This document shows, in pieces, positions 1 through 11,647 of a DNA stretch of 64,000 nt (the first letter of the stretch is position 1; every line of letters begins with the position of its first letter). The stretch covers positions 479,302-543,301 of the forward strand of contig VXAY01004115.1 in the NCBI GenBank assembly GCA_013399855.1, written 5' to 3'. A model generated the notes under the pieces. The model saw only the letters and a list, made by a program, of their open reading frames with translations, had not been told where the DNA came from and searched no databases. The DNA is from Oxyruncus cristatus (Eukaryota; Chordata; Aves; Passeriformes; Cotingidae). A program made the position numbers and the translations under genes.

Positions 1-962
1 GCTAGCAGGGGTGCTGCTGAAACAAAACAGATTTCCAAAGGAAGCATAGGTGCTGCCAATAATTACTTATTACAGTAAAACAGATACAAGACAATTGCCT
101 CAAAAAACTTAACAAAAGACCCAACTGAGGTGGCTGTTAACAGCCCACATGTTTCTGTTAGTTAGCTGTCAGCTGCTAGAGGCTTGGGGCCATACACACC
201 AACAAGGCATTCTTGCTGTTAAAGGAAAATATAGGCTGTACCTTAGTATATGGAAGTTGTGTGTGTATGTCCATCTTAACACATACACCTTAATAAATTA
301 GATAAAAGACAGTGTTACTCACAAGTATTCTATGCATTCAACCACACTGGGGTACAGTGAATATAGAAATGATCTTCATGTGGTGTGTACTCAGGACAGA
401 CTATGATCTATTTCCCTGCATCTGGCCAACAAACATAACATCTGTATCTAATAACTCTAATCACCCTGTATGTAACTTCAATAAATCTGCATTACCATGT
501 AAATGAATTACCATTAAAATATGACCTGGCCATAAATCTTCCATTGAAGAGGAGGTTTACCATGGTGAATTCTATTCATTCTTAATAATTCAATCCAATT
601 GCTCTCTAAGATGATAATTAACATCTTCTGTTTTATTTTCACCTGGTGAATTAAATGCCTAGTAAACTTGCACTGCTTCCTAAGAGCACCGTTGTTCGAG
701 GTAAGAAGAATATTGTGTTGGGAGCCTTTGTAACCCACTAGCGTGAGACTCCATACTTAGGTAAAGTGAAAATGGTTTTGTGCCTTTTGCTAAAATGCTG
801 CCTGTCAAAATGTGAGCAAAGATAAAACAACTGCAAATTACAGGTCTTATTACAAGAAAACATCCTGCTCAGGAGTTACAGCTAGTTTAAAATCCATCTG
901 AAGCAACACTGCATTGCACTGAGTTTTGCAGCCAGACACTGAATATGAAGCCAACTATTTAC

Positions 963-1030
963 TGAACCAGATCTTCACAGGTATGCCGAATACCATCGGC
1001 CCCACTGAAATCAGTGGGAGCTCAGAGCAG
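963..1030. repeat. Ancient amniote interspersed repeat fragment (MITE-like motif)
   Basis: The segment reads 'CCAGATCTTCACAGGTATGC', then a short spacer, then 'CCCACTGAAATCAGTGGGAG'. The second part is an inverted repeat around CACTGAAATCAGTG. It resembles the 'CACTGAAGTCAATGGGAG' and 'GATCCTCAGCTGGTGTAAAT' modules that recur in old interspersed repeats of turtles, crocodilians and birds, possibly Chompy-type MITEs. The assignment comes from memory of the motif, not an alignment. Confidence 0.35.
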
Positions 1031-1899
1031 TCATTACCACTTATAAAAATGACACAATTAACAACTTTAAGGTAATATGGGTAACAAGAGTTGAAATGTA
1101 CACCTTCAGCAAAAATCCACAGTCACTGAGCAGGTAGCAGCAGGAAAGCCTCACTAGAACGCCATATAGTTACACTCACATTTATGATATGGGGACCACG
1201 CTGCTAAAATCTGTCTCCCCTTTTGTCTTATACTGGTCTCTCAGACTATTTCACATAAACAAAATGGCAAAGGCCCATTCTCTGGGCCCTGTATCAAAAG
1301 GCATGGCACAGATCATGCCCACACTGCTTTACTGTAAGGACAGCTGGAAACTGTCCCTAACTTGAAGAATTTTCATATCATGCCCAGGCATTGCCTGAGA
1401 GATTGTCAATTGAGATGAGCCAAAATTATGTCAGGGAGTGTTGAACAGTAGAATGGTTGTATGCCAGTGTATGCTTGAGCCTATGCACAAACCCATGATT
1501 AGTTTACTAGCCTAGAGATTTTTTTTTTGATGTACATGTGTTAATCAATTACATGTGTTCTAACAATATGGTGAGGGTGTCCAAACCATCCGTCTTCATT
1601 TTTACTCCTCTCTAAAACTGTGTGTTGTCCAGCTGCCTACAAACATGAAGCAAATGGCTTAGATACAGTTCATGAAGGTGATAGATTAAAATAATAAATA
1701 ATTTAAAGCTTTATCAGGAACACAGCAGAAGGCACTGGGAAAGTGAACTGTTTTGCTAATGTTCAGATATTAACTTGGATTTGCAAGAAATGGCAAAAGG
1801 AATGTTTACAATGCAATGGTTCAAATATATCAGTATATTCTAATAGCTGTGTAAGCTCCCAGTCCAATGAGAGACTGATTTCTCTGCTTCGTTCACAAG

Positions 1900-1995
1900 G
1901 TAACCAAGGACAAGTCACTTCACTTCTCTACTGATAGAGCTGATGACATTTGCAAACCATTTTAAATTTTACCAGTGAGAAGCCTGTAAAGTGCT
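1900..1995 (-). repeat. MIR-like ancient SINE fragment
   Basis: The plus strand contains 'GGACAAGTCACTTCACTTCTC', followed about 60 bases later by 'CTGTAAAGTGCTA'. This order resembles the reverse complement of the MIR/CORE-SINE middle region (GAGGTTAAGTGACTTGCCC). The match is diverged, and the central 'CTCAGTTTCC' block is not clear. It could be chance. Confidence 0.3.
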
Positions 1996-2028
1996 AATCA
2001 GTGTTAGCTGCTGTGAATGTCTGCAGAG

Positions 2029-2055
2029 ACAGAGGCAAACGTCCTTTGCCTCTGT
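2029..2055. repeat. Perfect 11-bp inverted repeat (hairpin)
   Basis: ACAGAGGCAAA at 2029-2039 is followed by a five-base loop (CGTCC, 2040-2044) and its exact reverse complement TTTGCCTCTGT at 2045-2055. The stem would be 11 uninterrupted base pairs in DNA or RNA. The flanking bases do not extend the pairing, so the stem is shorter than a typical pre-miRNA. No transposon end is recognisable around it. Confidence 0.8.
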
Positions 2056-5000
2056 AATCACTGATTTGAGTTGCAAAAGGAAGAGCTGGCTGCTGCATAA
2101 AGATACAAACAGTACTGAGAAAGAGTCATTGCGGCTGCAGGCATTTGTAAAACATTAAGGGACACAATTTCAATGGATTGCAGAGGGCTTTTCACCACAT
2201 AACTTCCTTTGATTGCAATGGGAACTGACTACTTTTGAAGGCTCAGTTGTGTTGGCATGGCACAATGATGAGGTTTTCATCTCACAGTCATTTGCATGGC
2301 AATGATTTGTTCCCTCCATCAAATCTTTTAAATTATGCAAAAACTGAATAATAGACTGCAATAAAAAATATACCCAGGGACATAATACATACTTTTCAGT
2401 AAGCAGGCATTGAAAAAAGGCATGTGCATTAACTTTGCAGACAAAAATCACTTCCCAATAATCTGGCTATCAACGATGGAGATCTAATGATCATGGAGAG
2501 CATGTCATGGATTATGACTCTGTAAAACCTTCTGGTATCTCATATTTGAGAAGAAAATACTGTTACATTGACAATGTCAACTATTAGATTACAGAGAATC
2601 TAGAATAATTTGTATTTTCAGATCCATTCTTCTTAGGCACAAAATCAGTCCATTTCTGATGCAAGGGAAGAAGAATAAGAGCTGATCTGAGTAAGATACT
2701 GTGGAATAGCTGGCACTTAAAAAGTTCACTTCCATCATGTCTTAGGAATCAGGGTTTGGCTGCAGTTCTGTAATGAAACTTGATGCCACTGTGTGCTCAG
2801 TCCCTTTGGATTTATATACAGCAGGTGCATACAGACAATACTTTATCAAAAAACTTTGGCTTTCTGTGAAAATGTAGATTTTAAAGAGCTAAAATTAGGA
2901 TACTGATGGTCAATATGACCTTACATAGAGAGCCTCCCAGGTCTGCATCACTGTTATTGGAAGAGCACTTTGGCTTTTTTGTTTAAGTCTTGCTCTGGGT
3001 AGATGGGGCCTGTTTGGTACAGTTAGTGCACAATTGTAAATGAATGACTTCTGTTCAGTTTTAATTGGAGCGTATTTGTCTTTGATCTCTTTTGTCTGCC
3101 ATGTGTTTAAATAGTAACACCATGGGAGCAAAAACTTCTTGATAACTGTACAGTGCTCCGGCTAACACGGCTTTCTGATCACACAGCAGGGAGGTACTGG
3201 GAGCCCAGAAACATAGATAGACTTGTGTCTTTAATACAGGTAAAGCTGCACTGCTACAAATCTGGTTTGCATAATGGAGAGCCCAAAGAACAGTTTTATC
3301 CTTTAAGAAATTCCAGCTTTTGCAGGATTTCTAGGTAATGAGACGGAGTGACCTTGTCGTCAGTTGTGATTTGAGGAAAGTACAAATAACTGATTACTGA
3401 GCAAAAGTTATCATTGCACTGCTAATCGTTTATTTTGGACTGTTCTGGTGGGTTTGGTGCATCCTTTCCACAGGTCTGGCTCACTATCACAGCAGGTATT
3501 AGTTATTATCTGCGTTATTACAGCAAAAAAAGTAAATGTTACTCTTCAAAGTGACAAAGCAGGAAGCTGGGAGTAAATTGAAATAAAAGTTATAAAACTT
3601 CCATGAATTAAAAAACATTCAGTCTGTCTTTTCCACATTTTCAAGTTCAGACTCTGCTTATTTTTTTCAAAAAATTTTTTTGTGGTATTTTTCTTTTATT
3701 ATTTTTTAGTTGGTTGGATTTTCTTCTGGAGAATGGAAAAATATATTACTTTTATTACATAAGCAATCACAGAATATTTATGTAGCTTATTGAATGGATG
3801 TTCCATGTCATCTAGTGCATGGCACCGACCTTTACAGAGTTCATTACATTAATTTTTTTTCTCATCACTATAATTGATTCCTTACTAATTTGTGATTTCT
3901 GCCTGAAACTGAAAGCCAGTTTCTTATTTTATTTTTAATTATGTTTCAAAATAATTTATATTGTGGCTCAGGATAGCAGCTGGTAGTCATTTTCCCAGTG
4001 GTCAGTTCTGTCTTTATTATTTCAGTAGTTTTATCAGAATTCCTTTATACCATATTTTTAAACTTGGATTCAGTTCTAATATTATAAAATAATATGTTAT
4101 TTTTTAAAATTATATTTTTTTATAATCTTCACTGTGGCTAGACTTTCGTTGAAAGCACTATTCCAAACTCTCCATTATCCTCTTAAATTTTGAAACTCAT
4201 TTTTGCTGGCACATTCTCTCCCATGCTATGGAGCTCCTCCACCATTCTTTCAGAATATGTAATGTATCTGCTATCAGCTAAGAGGATTTACAGCGTGGTC
4301 TGACTCCAGTCTGGTGTGACTTTTAATTAGAGATGGTAGATAGAATCCACTGACTTTATTAATGATCTTGATAATGAACTTAGTGAAATATATCCCTGAT
4401 CTGTGGACATTGTCTGAGCTTCACTTAAGACAGTGTTATACTGATTTCCACCAGCTGACCCTATGGAATGGATTTTTTTCTTTCACTAATGTGAAGCTGC
4501 TTTGTGATCATAATCAAGCTTGTAGTGTATTTATAAACAGACCAAGGTCTTTAGGTGTGGAATCTGTAGAATATGTGATACTGTGGTAGTACCCCATGAA
4601 TTTGGACTGTATAAAAAGAGAAACTCATGTTTCTGTCTGGTTTGTTCGTCCTTTAGTGAATTTTGTAGAGAATTGACAGCACTGTTTGTCCATAGCAGCT
4701 GTACAGCAAGGCAGTGAGTAAATTCTCCCAACATATACAGTTTCTGCCTTTTCAGCCCAACTTCACGTCTACGGGTATATTTTCTGAGAAAGAATTCTTC
4801 TTGGAGGTCTGGTAGTCAGGAAGAATAGATCAGATTCCAGAAATTCCATGTTTTGCTCCTTCTTCTTAGTCTTGAGTCTTTCATCTCTGCCAATACTAGT
4901 CCTTTTCTGTGTGGGACTCACTCTCTATTCCTAGTTATCACAAACCAATAGCCCTAAGTGCAACATAAGTAGCTACAGCCTAGGAGCCTCTGACCATTAG

Positions 5001-6782
5001 AGCTCTATTTCGAGCTATCTAGACATTGAATAATCCATCTGCTGATTCATGTCTATTACTGCTGATCCAAGTCCTCATTTTTAGTCCAAACTAGACTATC
5101 AAATGACTGAAACCTGATACCTAAAATATAAAAACCCATTCCCTCTGGCAGCAGTAGTATTCATCTTAGCTTTTCAGCCTTTCAGATTCATTGACTGGTT
5201 CTTAAGCCTTTGTTGTCCTTAACCCTAACTTACCCTCATCCCTAATCCTGTCTTTCAGAATAGCCCAAAAGCTCATAGTCACTTCAAGAATAAAAATAAG
5301 TAATTTGCTTCACAGCTGCCAGCATGTCAACATTTTTTTCCTTAGCAATCTGAGCAAAAGAAGTTTGTTTGTTGCCGTGGTTTGAAATTGTAAGTCTAGT
5401 TCTAACCCAATCTTAGACCAGTGGTGATGAGCTCTTTGATGTTTACTGACAAATTTATTTTTAAAATGGTTTAGCTCATTGTAAACACTCTTAGTTCATT
5501 GTTATGAGCTTTAATCTCCATTCCTGCTAAACTTAGCCAATTAATAAGGATTGCTTGTGACAATTAATAATCATTGCTTGTCTGAAAAGACCATAGGTGG
5601 TGGGATACAGAGCTGAGAAAAGCAGGACATCAGAAAGAGAACTAGAAAACTGTCTCCTGTTATTCCTACCCTGAAGCACAAAATCAGAGCCCATCACTGC
5701 CCATCAGGACTCATAATTGCAGCTCAGTTTGAACAACATTTTGGCAGAGCAATTGCTCTCTGGACCTGAGCAAGACTTGGTAGAAAGGTTCGATATTCAT
5801 TTGGACAGTAACATTTCAAGATATTAGCAGGGGCAATCAAAATTGTTTCAAGAAATATCTCCTTCTCATAGTTGCATGCTGATGCTCAGAGAAAGATGGA
5901 TTTTAACTCCCCTCATTTCCAGTCATGTATGGCCTTGTACAACTGGCTATGACCAAGACTTTCCTGACTTCTTCTGAAGCATTTGGCATAGGCCACAGCT
6001 GAATGTGCAGCGTGGGGCCACATGGGCCAGTGACCTCCCTCACTGGGGCCAAATGCTGTTTATAGAGGAAAGTGGCAGTAGTGGCACTGGGCAGGCTGTC
6101 AGCCCGATGTGTGGCTGTCCTGCTGTGGTGGTACACTCGCCAGCCAGGGGACTGCAGTGTATGTCAGTAGTGAAAGAACGCTGAGGTTTTGAAGTAAATG
6201 TTTGGAAGGGCTGTTCCAAGACCAAGTTTTACTAGATATTGACATCTGGAAGTTTCCAATCCACCATTTAAACAAGAACAAAACAAAGCAAAATCAAAAG
6301 CCAGCCACTTTAGCTTGGAGGGAAGCATTCAAAGCAGAAATTAAAGTAACCACAAGACAGAGAATTGCCAGTATTCAAAAAGAGAAAAAGGGAGAGAGAA
6401 ATTAGATACTGTATTAGCAAAAGAAAGTGTCCAAATGTTGTATAGCAGAGAGTATTATTATTATTTTTCAATTCTCATTTTCAGAGTAAGTTGGTCAGAT
6501 CTAGTGGCATGCTTTATTGAAATTGAATTATTTGGATTCTAGTGCTAAAATTAGTTATAGTTAGGAACTTTTGTATTAGTATGTAGGAAACATGCTGAAG
6601 TAATTAAGAATATGGATTTAAACAGATTGTATATATTATTTGTGGAAAGGTGCTACATTAGATGCTATGACTGCTGTTCCTTTGAACTTCTGAACACCAC
6701 TAATGGTGCAGATGTGCTGTAGTTTTCATCTGTCATTTTGGGTATGTTTCAGAATAAGCTGGTCTGTCATTCTATCCAACCA

Positions 6783-6825
6783 TTAAGGGCAAAACTATGT
6801 TTCCATTACAGTCAATGAGGGATGC
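6783..6825. repeat. Ancient amniote repeat motif
   Basis: 'GGGCAAAACTATGTTTCCAT' followed by 'TACAGTCAATGAGGGATG' resembles the widespread old module 'GGCAAAACTCCCATTGAAGTCAATGGGAG' seen in turtle, crocodilian and bird genomes. The fragment is only about 40 bases long and diverged, so the family is uncertain. Confidence 0.3.
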
Positions 6826-8390
6826 TCTATGAATTCAGTGTATCATGACTATGAACAGTGAAGCAGCTGAAGGATTTTCTGGAATAGTTAACTTTCCACT
6901 ACGAAGGGGGCAATTTCACACACCTGTCTGAGCTTTTTTTTATGAATTCTTAGAAAGACACCTCATTTCAGGATATCTTTTTAGAGTATCTATCCAGCTG
7001 TGAAAGATAAGGTCATTTTGAAATGAAAACATAGGGAAATGCTATGCCACAAGAGCAAATCTGTTATCATATGGAACATGCTGCCTCAGTCTAGTTGGAG
7101 TCATGTCAGTTGCCAAAGGTACAATGTACAGCTACCCCAAAGCCTGTCTCTATTCAGGAAAGGCCAATGCTTTCATAGGCAGGTATAGCCACAATACTAA
7201 AGTATTCCACAGCTGCAGTCCTAAGTAGAATAAGGAACTCCAGTGTACCATGAGGATTCAGTCTCAGGACTAGCAGGATGGAACAGGTCATCCAAAGTGA
7301 ATCCCATAAAAACACAGAGATGACTGTCTAGGTACACCATATATTCCCTGAGTAGGAAAGAATAATTGAATTCCAGTTAACGGAGTCTAGATTCTTAACC
7401 CAAAGGCTTCCCTCAGTAGGTTTTTGGTCTGGGTGTTACTGCCCTCAGGCCTGTGTCCTTGATAGTTCTGTTGATTATGCTACTAGTAGCCACAGTATGT
7501 TTGTCAATGTAAATGTGATTATTTTGTTTCTTGGAATAACAATAAAAATAGAATTGGCAAATTCATATGACAGGACACAAAGAAACACAAATTCATTTCA
7601 TATTTTTCTCATTCATTTTGAAAAAAAAGCTTTGCAAGGTTGCCCCAAAACTGGAAGGGATTTCACTGCTTCACACTTTACAGTGTTAGTAAGTGTATTA
7701 GAAAAGCTGTGCTTCTTACATTGCAGTAGCTCTTCCAAGTAGAAAACACAAGGCAGACAAGTCCCTTCTGGTTTTAGTACAAGGTACTCATAAAAGTCAG
7801 AATTTTCTTTGAAGGAGCTAATGTTCTTGTTTTTTCATGGTGCTTTTAGAGCAGATAGCTGATGATTATTAATTAACACCAGTTTTTATCACAGAACTCC
7901 GTAATGGGAAGCCAAAACCACCCTCATCCCTACTCAGCACTCAACACAGCTGGAAGAAAAGGAGAAAACACAATTCTTTCTACCATAAGGTTGCAAAAGG
8001 ACCATAATTCAATAATCAAAACTGAAAATTAGAGCTCAAGCAAACCATAGATAGCCAGTTTGGATTTCTGCTCAGCTTTGCGTAACTTGGGTGTAGAACT
8101 GAATGTTCTTGTGGCTTAGTTGTCTATTCAAATACTTACGTGACTCCAGTTGCCTGCTTCTGATTTATGTGTTTTCAATAAAAAATGCTATGATTTAGAT
8201 CTTTCTTAACTTTACAGATGTTGTTGCGAAGCAGAAACAGAGAGAAATAACTTTTTTAGAGTAACTGGGATTTTGACTGCCTTCCTGGGTAGTTCTGATT
8301 AGAGATGTTTGTTCTGGGACTGATTTCTTAAGGAGCAATTCTAGTTACCTTGTGAAAAGTGTATTTTAAGTGCTTTGAGAGAACTTTCTC

Positions 8391-8450
8391 ACAGAATCCA
8401 AGGATTGGTACTTGTAGAAATGTAGGCCTGAGTGACTTCTCAAGGTCACA
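8391..8450 (-). repeat. Possible old CR1 3' end, strongly diverged
   Basis: 'CACAGAATCCAAGG...AGAAATGTAGGCCTGAGTGACTTCTCAAGGTCAC' resembles the reverse complement of an ancestral CR1 tail, in which 'AGAATC' repeats precede 'TGTAGGGCTGGAAGGGACCTCAAGAGGTCAT'. The spacing of the blocks agrees but many positions differ. A MIR-type 'AAGGTCACA' match is an alternative reading. Confidence 0.3.
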
Positions 8451-10888
8451 TGGAATTTGCAGCAGTAGTCACCAAATGTGCTTCACAGGATCCCAGATTG
8501 AACTTGCCCTTTTTGATGTTTTGTAGTACAGGATAATAATCCTGCCCATTTGAAGTCTCAAAACTCTAACAGTTTGTCTTTGTACCCAGATTAGAAGGTG
8601 CTAAAGAACAGCAAAGCATTATTTTTCAAGCCCATGTGCACAGGAGCAAGAACTTTGGCTTTAAATTTGGGCATAAACTTACTATAATGGGTGACTTTGA
8701 ATTCCAACAAAAAAGAGTTGTCAAAACCATGGTGTTAGTATCAAAAGTGGAAAAGACACTTGTGTTACCAGCTCCTGGAATAGGAGCATGTAAAATCTAG
8801 ATTCCTTAGCTGGTGACATGAAGTTTCACAGAATTTGAGAATTTATACCGTGGAAGTTACACAGAGTTGCTGTATAACTTCATGTGCCAGATGAGCATAA
8901 TTTTGAATATTGTAAAAGGTCATCACTGAACCTGAGCTGATTCAAGAAGAGGTCCTTTATATTTGTGCTTCCTATATCTATAATCCAAATATATTATGAA
9001 ATACAAATTTAAAAAATTCTGTTTTGCTAAGTACTATCTCTCAATAGAGCCCCTAATGATATGGCTGCTCCTGTTGGACTTAGAAAAAATATATTTCATG
9101 TCATACATTCACAAGTTCATAAGTAAGTGATCTCTGTTTAAAATATACTTCAGTGGTAAAGGCTAATTCCATCAGTCTCAGACACGAAATTAGTACCTAC
9201 CTTTCGAAAAATATTTCAGAACTTCTTGCTTGTGAAATAGCCAGTGATAGCTGAAAGAGGCCCTAGGCTGTGAAAAAATGTATGGAGTAACTCTAACTAA
9301 CCAACAACTGGGTGCTTAATTAATATAAATATTTCCACTGGTTTCAGAGTCCATTTTACTGAACTGATTTTTAGCTGTATATCAGAGAATTAAGTGATTG
9401 TATATAGGTATGTATGGATGCTATCTGTGTCATACCATTTACTTTTTGAAGGCCTGTAAAAATCCATTTTCTTTTTCCTGCCTCTGTGACAAGATGTGCC
9501 AGAAGAATAGCAAGTTCTGAAATGCCTTCTGGGAAATTTTAGCTATAAACAATTGTGCATATTTTCCCACAAACTGAGAAGAAGTTAATATTGCTGCTTA
9601 TATTTAATTTAGAATCTGTAGCCTTTTGTTATTGTTTTGTTTCAATAAACATTTTGAGGGAGGGTCCTACCACTTTTTTTTATTATTTCTTTCCCCAAAA
9701 AAACTTTCAGAAGGCGAAGAAAAAAAAAATTGAGATTTTCTGTTAAGCCAACAAAAATTTTAAAACTTGGAGCATGGTCCTTCTACCTTTAATTTGACTG
9801 CAATGGGTGGTCCTTCACAGTGCTGTGCCTAGGGATATGAGCTTGACAGGAACATCACATTCTCCCAGAAGCAGTGAGCCTGAAATTATGAAGCTCTGTT
9901 GATGGTATATTGTTTAGGGATCTTTCATTTGTTAAGATGCATTAAGTTAAATTTGTTTTGATGCACTGAAATGGAATGGGTGCCTGGTAAGTCTAGACAG
10001 TGACAGTGCAGGTCTTTTACAATAAAAAAACATCATCCCTTTTTTCAGTGTGTGTGAAGGGCTTCGTGTGCTGATGTAGCTAATCCATGCATCAGGTTTT
10101 CAAAGGCTGCTGGGAACCATCTGCAGCCTAACATGGCACAGGAAGAATCAACAAAGTTCTGTGACTGCAGCTTTTGTGTTGTTATTTGTTTATAAAGGGA
10201 AGAGCTTTAGTTGCATCTGGACAAGCCAGAGATGGGTTTGCAAAATTCCTCGATGGAAGGTAAAACCACAGAGAAGTCTCCATTCTGCACATTGAATTGC
10301 GTATTGATTGAGTAGCACTGGTGGAGAAGAGTGGCATCATTCAGGAGTAGAGTGGCAGGGTAAGAGGTGAAAACATACATGCCCTGACTGGGAGTCTACA
10401 GCTGGACATAGAATGGCAGGGAATGGATGGTTGCATGTGTATTTTATTGCTCTTCTCCTTGCACGGATTAGCTATATACCAATTCCAGGCTCTTTAGACA
10501 GTATAAACTAAAGGATACTTTCTTATTTTTGAGCTGGAGCAGTCAGGTTTCTCCTTCTATTCCTCCAGCCACAGTGTCTGTGCTTCAATGGCCAACTATG
10601 TATCTTTCATCACTTTCTATTATTGGTTTGGGTGAAGTAGAGATGAACCCAGACCAAAACCAAAGAGTCATAACCTCTACAGTGAGCTTGGAATCCAGAG
10701 TCCTGTCCCAGCTGCTGCTGCTGCAGGCTCAGCCCTAACACTGGAACTGTGATGAGACTTAGATTGCTGGCCAATCCCAAATCCAGGGCTTTACGGTTTT
10801 ACCTCAGCTACCCTTTTAAAACAAGAAATTCTTCTGAACTAACTGGTCCTAGTAGCTGCACTATCTGACCAATATAGAATCTCTTGTG
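8451..10888. other. Unique non-coding DNA, no gene recognised
   Basis: There is no plausible coding frame. The longest open stretch is about 70 codons (10529-10738), with no recognisable motif. Short T-rich and A-rich runs occur at 9673-9735. Nothing else stands out. Confidence 0.65.
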
Positions 10889-10970
10889 CTTTCATCCCCA
10901 GCAGCCCTGGAGGACAGAACAGTACTATTATCTCAATTTTATTACTGGGGAAGCTGAGGCATAAAGTAAA
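10889..10970 (+). repeat. MIR-like SINE fragment
   Basis: The plus strand shows three blocks in the right order for the MIR/CORE-SINE consensus: 'TTTCATCCCCAGCAGCCCTGGAGGA' (MIR: TTTAATCCTCACAACAACCCTATGAGG), then 'AGTACTATTATCTCAATTTTA' (GTACTATTATTATCCCCATTTTA), then 'GGGGAAGCTGAGGCATAAAG' (GAGGAAACTGAGGCACAGAG). This is the best MIR-type match in the window. The copy is truncated at both ends and contains small indels. MIR copies are rare but present in birds as very old fossils. Confidence 0.55.
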
Positions 10971-11550
10971 CTTAGGCATGTATGTGCATGCAGGAAAGCA
11001 AGGCATTTCCCAACACTTGACTGCCCATTGTTGTTTCTAGTGGCATGAATGCTTTGTGACTTTTAAATGCGTGTGGAATAATACCAGAATGCCTGTACCA
11101 AGGTGAGAGGGAAAATTTGAAACAGAATGATTTGCTGTATGACCACAGTGAATACGAGCTGCGTGAACAAGCAACTGTCTGACTCAGGAAGGCTCAGGGA
11201 GACTGTAGAGATCAATTTATAGCCCATTTTTGTTCGTGTGAAGTGAATGTATATTTAATGTCAGTTAGTGATACCAATCCAATTCAAAGTTAGAATTGCC
11301 TGAAAGATGGCTTAGTCAGCTGATTGTTTGTCCATTATTTCTGTCTTTTGTTTTTAAAATATGATTCGGTGCAACAAGGAAAACTAAACAAATTGCAGTT
11401 TCTTGTGATTATCATGAATCTCACAGGAAGCTTTTTCCTTTTTGGTCCTCACTTCTTCTAATCTCTTAGGTACAAAGAGAAGCCAGGAAATAGCTCAGAA
11501 AGCAGAAACTTGGATTTGTCCAAAATCTTCACAAAACTGACCCTTTGTGT

Positions 11551-11647
11551 GTGATATGGTTTAGTGAGCATGGTGGTGTTTGGTGAAATGTTGGACTTCA
11601 TGATCTTGGAGGTTTTTTCCAACCTTACTAATTCTATGATTCTGTGA
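11551..11647 (+). repeat. CR1 LINE 3' tail
   Basis: The segment contains 'ATATGGTTTAGTGAGCATGG', 'TTGGACTTCATGATCTTGGA', 'GGTTTTTTCCAACCTTACTA' and ends in 'ATTCTATGATTCTGTGA'. These blocks, in this order, are the 3' untranslated end of the avian CR1 non-LTR retrotransposon, including the terminal ATTCTATG-type repeat where reverse transcription starts. The copy is severely 5'-truncated (about 100 bases), as most CR1 insertions are, and carries no coding sequence. Confidence 0.85.

Larger units (their letters stand above)
1..8390. other. Mostly unique non-coding DNA, no gene recognised
   Basis: No reading frame here is longer than about 95 codons, and none resembles a known protein. The tract is AT-rich, with scattered short T or A runs (for example near 1520 and 3660-3710) and an especially AT-rich part at about 3600-4130 that includes runs such as ATTATATTTTTTTATAATC near 4110. 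The only structured items I could pick out are listed separately: an ancient repeat motif near 963-1030, a MIR-like tail near 1900-1995, the hairpin at 2029-2055 and a repeat motif near 6783-6825. Intergenic or intronic vertebrate DNA fits best. Confidence 0.7.

Noticed and set aside
5217..5250. 'CTTAACCCTAACTTACCCTCATCCCTAA' as interstitial telomeric repeat
   Set aside because: There is at most one intact CCCTAA-type unit pair, with no tandem array.
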